From NCBI RefSeq assembly GCF_002831565.1, contig NZ_CP025096.1, positions 6,129,014 through 6,193,013 of the forward strand: a stretch of 64,000 nt of DNA, given 5' to 3'. Both the position numbers and the translations under genes were made by a program. The DNA is from Spirosoma pollinicola. GTDB taxonomy: Bacteria > Bacteroidota > Bacteroidia > Cytophagales > Spirosomataceae. Below are positions 59,928 to 64,000 of this stretch, piece after piece. Each line of letters opens with the position of its first letter. Positions within the stretch are counted from its first letter, which is position 1. The notes under the pieces are model-generated. The model worked only from the letters and a program-made list of their open reading frames with translations, ran no database searches and was not told where the DNA came from.

Positions 59928-60983
59928 ATGCGCAACCTGTATCTGGTCTTTCTAACCCTCATTCTTCACTGTGTTACCTATGGGCAAAGTACGCCACCAA
60001 GCCAAACAACGGCTTCGCCAACGGATCTGAATGAACGTATTCGGATGCTGGAGGAAAATCTCCGGTTAGCGAATCAGGGGTTGGCTAAAACCGTTGACGA
60101 CCTGCTTTGGTACCAGAAGCTGGGCGATGTGGCTGCCATTGATAAGATTCGGTATGGCAGCAAGCCGCCCCATGTTGTCAAGAATCCGACAGGTCAAGGA
60201 GCGACAAACCCGGTTGTCATTCCGGCTTATACGTTTGTGCCAAAGAAGTTTACGTCAGCTAAAAAACTGCCGCTTTTGATTTTTGTACATGATGGGATTC
60301 ATGGCGATTTCAGTACGCTTTATGCACACGTTGTTCGTGAGCTACTCGATCAGGGATACCTGATTATCGCCCCAGAGTACAGGGGAAGTGCTGGCTATGG
60401 CGGTGAGTTTTATAAACAGATCGACTACGGGGATTACGAAAACGACGATGTACTGGCCGGGAAACGATGGGCGGTTGAAAACATGCCGCAAGCAGACCCC
60501 GATCGCGTAGGCATCATTGGCTGGAGCCATGGGGGCATGATCTCGCTGATGAATATTTTCGATCACCCCGACGATTATAAAGTGGCCTATGCCGGTGTGC
60601 CCGTTACGGATATTATTGCCCGGTTAGGCTACAAGCCGCAGGCATACCGAACCATTTTTTCGGAGGCTACCCACATTGGCAAAGACCCGTCCGATAATGT
60701 AGCCGAATACCGCCGTCGGTCGCCGGTCTGGAACGCCCAGAAACTTAAAACGCCCCTTCTGATTCACACCAATACAAACGACGAAGACGTAAACGTGCTG
60801 GAAGTTGAGTCGCTGATCAACGCATTGAAAGCGCATGAGAAAAAATTCGAGTACAAAATCTATCAGGATGCACCCGGCGGGCATAGCTTTAACCGACTCG
60901 ATACGAAGCTGGCCCGCGATTCGCGCGAGGAAATTTACAAGTTTCTGGCCCGTTATCTGACCCCGCCAAGCCCGTTGAGATAA
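59928..60983 (+). CDS. Secreted S9-type alpha/beta hydrolase
   Basis: 351 aa with a signal peptide (MRNLYLVFLTLILHCVTYGQ). A short helical segment (about 35-70) precedes an alpha/beta hydrolase of the prolyl-oligopeptidase class. Nucleophile Ser200 is in GIIGWSHGGMIS; the acid is Asp285 or Asp287 (NTNDEDVN) and the His is His319 (GGHSFN). APEYRGSAGYGGEFY is typical of S9 enzymes. There is no propeller domain, so it could be a peptidase or an esterase in the periplasm. Confidence 0.85.
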   Translation: MRNLYLVFLTLILHCVTYGQSTPPSQTTASPTDLNERIRMLEENLRLANQGLAKTVDDLLWYQKLGDVAAIDKIRYGSKPPHVVKNPTGQGATNPVVIPAYTFVPKKFTSAKKLPLLIFVHDGIHGDFSTLYAHVVRELLDQGYLIIAPEYRGSAGYGGEFYKQIDYGDYENDDVLAGKRWAVENMPQADPDRVGIIGWSHGGMISLMNIFDHPDDYKVAYAGVPVTDIIARLGYKPQAYRTIFSEATHIGKDPSDNVAEYRRRSPVWNAQKLKTPLLIHTNTNDEDVNVLEVESLINALKAHEKKFEYKIYQDAPGGHSFNRLDTKLARDSREEIYKFLARYLTPPSPLR

Positions 60984-61026
60984 AAAGGAACATAGACAGT
61001 TTTAAAGAAGGCACGAGTCAAATTTC

Positions 61027-61034
61027 TATATTTG
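61027..61034 (+). promoter_or_regulatory. Putative -7 box before the receiver operon
   Basis: TATATTTG matches TAnnTTTG, 20 bases before the receiver gene start. A weak TTTA at 61001 is 22 bases upstream; the -33 match is poor. Confidence 0.4.
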
Positions 61035-61053
61035 ATGTATACCTCACTCTTTT

Positions 61054-61434
61054 ATGAAGAAAATTTTAGTGGTTGACGACGAAACAGACGTAAAAGACCT
61101 ATTTCTCCAACGCTTTCGTCGCGAGATTCGTAATGCCGAGTTCCAGTTAGCATTTGCCAATTCGGGCGAAGAAGCATTGACTTATCTGGCCGGTCATACA
61201 TCGGAAGTTATCCTGATTTTATCCGATATTAATATGCCCGGCATGAGCGGTTTTGAGCTGCTGCGGCACATACGGCAGGATTTTCAGGCACCTCCACCCC
61301 CCGTTGTCATGATGATTACGGCCTATGGCGACCCCGACTCGGAGCGGCAGGCCGTTTCGTTGGGCGCGAACGATTTTTTAACAAAACCCCTCGACTTTAC
61401 AGTCCTCAAACAAAAACTTCACGATTTAGCATGA
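61054..61434 (+). CDS. Single-domain response regulator
   Basis: 126 aa receiver: VVDDETD, phosphorylated Asp58 in [13 protein letters not shown], and Lys in [12 protein letters not shown]. It overlaps the cyclase gene by four bases (ATGA), so translation is coupled. It is closely related to the receiver half of the next protein, which suggests a tandem duplication. Confidence 0.92.
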   Translation: MKKILVVDDETDVKDLFLQRFRREIRNAEFQLAFANSGEEALTYLAGHTSEVILILSDINMPGMSGFELLRHIRQDFQAPPPPVVMMITAYGDPDSERQAVSLGANDFLTKPLDFTVLKQKLHDLA

Positions 61435-62477
61435 AGGCCAAAATATTGGTGGTTGATGACGAGACAGATCTTGAACTGCTTATCAAGCAGAAGTTTCGAC
61501 GACAGATACGGGAAAAACAATACGAATTCATCTTTGCGCACGATGGTGTAGAGGCTTTGGAGGTTCTGGCGCAGGAGCCGGATACAGATATGGTGCTGAC
61601 CGATATCAATATGCCCGGCATGGATGGTCTGACGCTGTTGATCAAACTTCACGAAAACAACCCAATGCTCAAGGCCGTCATTGTGTCGGCTTATGGGGAC
61701 ATGGACAATATTCGCACTGCCATGAACCGGGGGGCATTTGATTTCGTGACCAAGCCTGTCAATTTTGAGGACCTGGAGTTGACAATGCAGAAAACGATGG
61801 AGTATGTGATGCAACTTCGTAAAACGCTGCAAGCCATTAAAGAAAACAACATTTTGCGGATGTATGTCGATGAGTCGGTGTTGACGTTTATGAATCGGCC
61901 CGAGTTCGAAACATCGTTGTCGGCAAGCGAAACTGTTGTAGCTACCGTTCTTTTTATTGATATCTGTGGTTTTACTGCCATTTCAGAACGCGAATCAGCC
62001 GATACGGTCGTGCGTCTGGTGAATCGCTATTTCGACGTGATGGTTAAGGAAATCATTGCGCAGGGAGGCTACGTCGATAAGTTTATGGGCGATGCTGTGA
62101 TGGCCGTTTTTCGGGGGGAGTATCACTTCGACCGGGCCATTGAAGCGGCACTTGCTGTGCGAACACAGGTAACTACGCTTGAAGACAACCTGCCCAATCA
62201 CCCAAACTATCACCCGCAGGTATCTATCGGCATCAACACCGGCGAAATGGTGTCGGGTAATATTGGTTCAGCCACACTCCGGCGTCTGGATTACACCGTA
62301 ATTGGCGATGCGGTCAACATGGCTCAGCGTTTGCAATCGGTGGCTCAGGCTGGCCAAATTGTCATTGTCGAATCGGCACAACAGCAAATCGCCGAGTCGT
62401 TCACCTGCGAACGCATCGGCGAAGTAACCTTAAAAAACAAATCCGCCCCCGTGGTGATCTACAATGTGGTGGGATGA
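61431..62477 (+). CDS. Receiver-class III adenylate cyclase
   Basis: 348 aa: receiver (phosphorylated Asp58, Lys108 in [12 protein letters not shown]), a coiled linker (about 112-145), and a class III cyclase domain (about 165-345). Metal ligands are Asp177 ([11 protein letters not shown]) and Asp221 ([13 protein letters not shown]). Lys217 and Asp287 ([11 protein letters not shown]) are the adenine-specifying pair, and Asn296/Arg300 stabilise the transition state, so ATP to cAMP is predicted. This is the output of the upstream signalling genes. Confidence 0.92.
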   Translation: MKAKILVVDDETDLELLIKQKFRRQIREKQYEFIFAHDGVEALEVLAQEPDTDMVLTDINMPGMDGLTLLIKLHENNPMLKAVIVSAYGDMDNIRTAMNRGAFDFVTKPVNFEDLELTMQKTMEYVMQLRKTLQAIKENNILRMYVDESVLTFMNRPEFETSLSASETVVATVLFIDICGFTAISERESADTVVRLVNRYFDVMVKEIIAQGGYVDKFMGDAVMAVFRGEYHFDRAIEAALAVRTQVTTLEDNLPNHPNYHPQVSIGINTGEMVSGNIGSATLRRLDYTVIGDAVNMAQRLQSVAQAGQIVIVESAQQQIAESFTCERIGEVTLKNKSAPVVIYNVVG

Positions 62478-62487
62478 ATTGATTTAC

Positions 62488-62554
62488 GATGTACGAGTTA
62501 CGATGTACGAGTGGGGCTAACGCATAAGAAATCGTACATCGTAACTCGTACATC
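62488..62554. repeat. 23-bp perfect inverted repeat between convergent genes
   Basis: GATGTACGAGTTACGATGTA and the rest of the left arm (62488-62510) are exactly complementary to 62532-62554. Each arm also has internal direct repeats of GATGTACGA. It fills the gap between the cyclase stop and the permease stop and may end both transcripts. Confidence 0.85.
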
Positions 62555-62557
62555 AGT

Positions 62558-63766
62558 CTATTCTTCCGCCAGCGTTCTTGAGATGTTCATGCGGTAAACG
62601 CCCAGAGCAGGTAGAGCAGCCGCCAGAAGGCCAATAAGGATGGCAACGCCTAACAAAATCCATTCTTCGGGCAGGATACCGAAGGCCGCCAGATTGTAAT
62701 GATATTCTGAGGAGACACTACTCGAAAATAGCCATAATCCAATACGGCTGAGGAGAATGCCCAAAACAAATCCTATCAGTGCCAGCACCAGCCCTTCCAG
62801 TAGCAGCATACCAAAAAGCTGGGCGCGGGTTGCACCCATAGACAGCATCAGAGCCATTTCATAACGTCTTTCCTTCAACGAGTTATAGAGGGAGACAAAT
62901 ACGCTGATGCCGGAAATAAGCATAATGACAATGGCCAGCCCCCGCAGGGTTTCGACACCCACGCCGAGTAACGAGAACAGCCTATTAATTTCAATATTGG
63001 GTAGGGCGGCCTGAAGTTTGGAGTTGCTGTTGATACCCCGTGCCAGCATCATACCCATCGGATTCCGAAATTTGATAAGCATGCTCGTAATCTCGCGGGG
63101 TTCTTCCGGGCCTTCCGTAGCATCGGCGGCTGGTGCTTCATGTTCTTCGTGATGCTCATGAATGGCCCAGATGCTGGAAAGTGGTGTAAGAATGAGTTGG
63201 TCGGTAACGGTGTTTGTACCACTCAAAATGCCAACAACTTTGTATTTCGTATCGGCATGTACTTCGCCATCCTTGTCGAGGCCGTGCGAGCCGGAGAAGG
63301 TATCCCCAATTTTCAATCCTGTAACAGCCGCCACACGGGGTCCGATAACGGTCTCTAAATCCTGTTGGAATAGCTTGCCCTGGGCTACGGTAGCTCCAAA
63401 GTGATCGAGGTATTTTTTGCTGGTGCCAACAATACGAAACGACTGGTAATTATCGCCCATCGACAGGGGGATGGCCGTTTTGATCATTGGGTTGCGCGTT
63501 AGCCGTTCGGCTTCATCAAGCGAAATATTGCCGACCGGCGAGTCGATCTGGTATATACTGGACAGAATCAACTGGAGCGGGCTTCCTTTAGCGCCCAACA
63601 CCATATCGATGCCCTTTATATTTTTGCGAAACTGATCATCGAGTTGCTTGTTGAGCAAGAGTAGCAGCGAAATAATCGTGATGCCAAATGTCATCAAAAG
63701 CCCACTCAGGAAACTGCTTAGTGGTTTGTCTTTAAGATTACTCCAACTAATTCTGAACAGATTCAT
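62558..63766 (-). CDS. FtsX/MacB-type ABC transporter permease
   Basis: 402 aa. N-terminal helix (LSGLLMTFGITIISLLLLL), a large extracytoplasmic domain (about 40-270) and three C-terminal helices ending ALPALGVYRMNISRTLAEE. The FtsX domain signature SLKERRYEMALMLSMGATRAQL is clear. The external domain contains a His/Glu-rich loop (IHEHHEEHEAPAAD and acidic residues to about 225) that could bind metal. The ATPase subunit gene is not in this window; it is not on the minus strand downstream, and the gene upstream at the edge is a GNAT fragment. Confidence 0.85.
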   Translation of the reverse strand: MNLFRISWSNLKDKPLSSFLSGLLMTFGITIISLLLLLNKQLDDQFRKNIKGIDMVLGAKGSPLQLILSSIYQIDSPVGNISLDEAERLTRNPMIKTAIPLSMGDNYQSFRIVGTSKKYLDHFGATVAQGKLFQQDLETVIGPRVAAVTGLKIGDTFSGSHGLDKDGEVHADTKYKVVGILSGTNTVTDQLILTPLSSIWAIHEHHEEHEAPAADATEGPEEPREITSMLIKFRNPMGMMLARGINSNSKLQAALPNIEINRLFSLLGVGVETLRGLAIVIMLISGISVFVSLYNSLKERRYEMALMLSMGATRAQLFGMLLLEGLVLALIGFVLGILLSRIGLWLFSSSVSSEYHYNLAAFGILPEEWILLGVAILIGLLAAALPALGVYRMNISRTLAEE

Positions 63767-63811
63767 AGTATTTTAAAGATAAACGCAAAAGCCGCCAAGT
63801 ATAGGGTAAAG

Positions 63812-63837
63812 AACGCAAAGAAAGGTTTTTTTGCGTT
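63812..63837. repeat. AACGCAAA hairpin
   Basis: AACGCAAA and TTTGCGTT pair around a 10-base centre. Similar sequence occurs at the edges of the repeat near 54.7 kb, so this may be a shorter member of the same intergenic family. Confidence 0.5.
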
Positions 63838-63839
63838 AA

Positions 63840-63924
63840 GTAGCGCGGACATCCTGTCCGCGTAGCCGAAGGCTAATTAGCGCAATATTAGCTTTCGGCT
63901 ACGCGGACAGGATGTCCGCGCTAC
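63840..63924. repeat. REP/BIME-like element with GTAG heads
   Basis: Two 31-base units (63840-63870 and 63894-63924) are exact inverted copies. Each begins GTAGCGCGGACATCCTGTCC and contains the palindrome CGCGGACA-TCC-TGTCCGCG. The centre also pairs partly (GCTAAT / ATTAGC). It lies directly before the stop of the convergent-side GNAT gene. Confidence 0.9.
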
Positions 63925-63925
63925 A

Positions 63926-64000
63926 TTACAAATCCAGCTTAAAATGATGACTGGTGATGTTAAATCCTTTCTTTAAATAAAGTCGATGGGCATCGTAACG
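63926..64000 (-). CDS. C-terminal end of a GNAT acetyltransferase (partial)
   Basis: The last 24 codons encode RYDAHRLYLKKGFNITSHHF and then KLDL before TAA. AHRLYLKKGF is the typical end of GNAT enzymes (helix alpha 4 and strand beta 7). The rest lies beyond the window. Confidence 0.7.
   Translation of the reverse strand, partial: RYDAHRLYLKKGFNITSHHFKLDL

Overview
The window looks like chromosomal DNA of a Bacteroidota bacterium of the Cytophagales, most like Spirosoma or a close relative; the genus is an inference from gene content. Supporting signs are the TTG / TAnnTTTG promoter pattern, weak Shine-Dalgarno signals, LytS/LytTR and CzcA families, DUF1080 and DUF349 proteins, an ISAon1-type transposase remnant, and many palindromic intergenic repeats. 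Most of it is ordinary core and metabolic chromosome. There is no phage, CRISPR array or plasmid backbone. The only clear mobile-element damage is at about 55.0-55.65 kb.

Region 1 (1-13.5 kb): a partial gene end, NagA and AroA, followed by a metal-homeostasis block. The block holds an OmpR-type two-component system, a CzcA-like RND pump without partner genes, a GH2 glycosidase, a CopZ-like chaperone and a CopA copper ATPase. Identical-period direct repeats (xTTAAA-N5-GTTAAA) lie upstream of both the response regulator and the pump and suggest one regulon.

Region 2 (13.5-24.2 kb): L25, Prs, then a tight cassette of acyl-CoA-dehydrogenase-like protein, PIG-L deacetylase and NodS-like methyltransferase. 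This meets a convergent glycosyltransferase (overlapping coding ends) and a PAP2 phosphatase; together they look like an uncharacterised glycan or glycolipid pathway. After these come a sugar isomerase, DeoC, a membrane protein, an orphan LuxR-type HTH and TrpS.

Region 3 (24.2-40 kb): malic enzyme, a thioesterase, a histidine phosphatase, a LytS/LytTR pair, a DUF3298 lipoprotein, a truncated globin, the divergent ald/lrp pair, and secreted kelch and DUF1080 proteins. A DUF1624 membrane protein and several small or hypothetical genes end the region.

Region 4 (40-51.4 kb): a short-chain carboxylate module on the minus strand. It has Acs, a PrpE-like ligase, a receiver protein, a CbrA-like symporter-histidine kinase with a small membrane partner, an MHS-type MFS transporter with a small membrane protein, and a porin. 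An IS1 InsA-like DNA-binding protein lies just beyond.

Region 5 (51.5-64 kb): PdxH, a DUF349 protein, and a solitary tRNA with a Thr (TGT) anticodon but a long class II variable arm. A decayed ISAon1-type remnant fused to a truncated histidine kinase follows. Next comes an FAD desaturase-like enzyme beside a seven-helix protein resembling PaxB/Pyr4 membrane terpene cyclases, then a histidine kinase, an S9-type hydrolase, two receiver proteins (one a class III adenylate cyclase), an FtsX-type permease and the end of a GNAT gene.

The most distinctive non-coding content is a set of long intergenic inverted repeats. Several have a REP/BIME layout with GTAG or GTAC heads.
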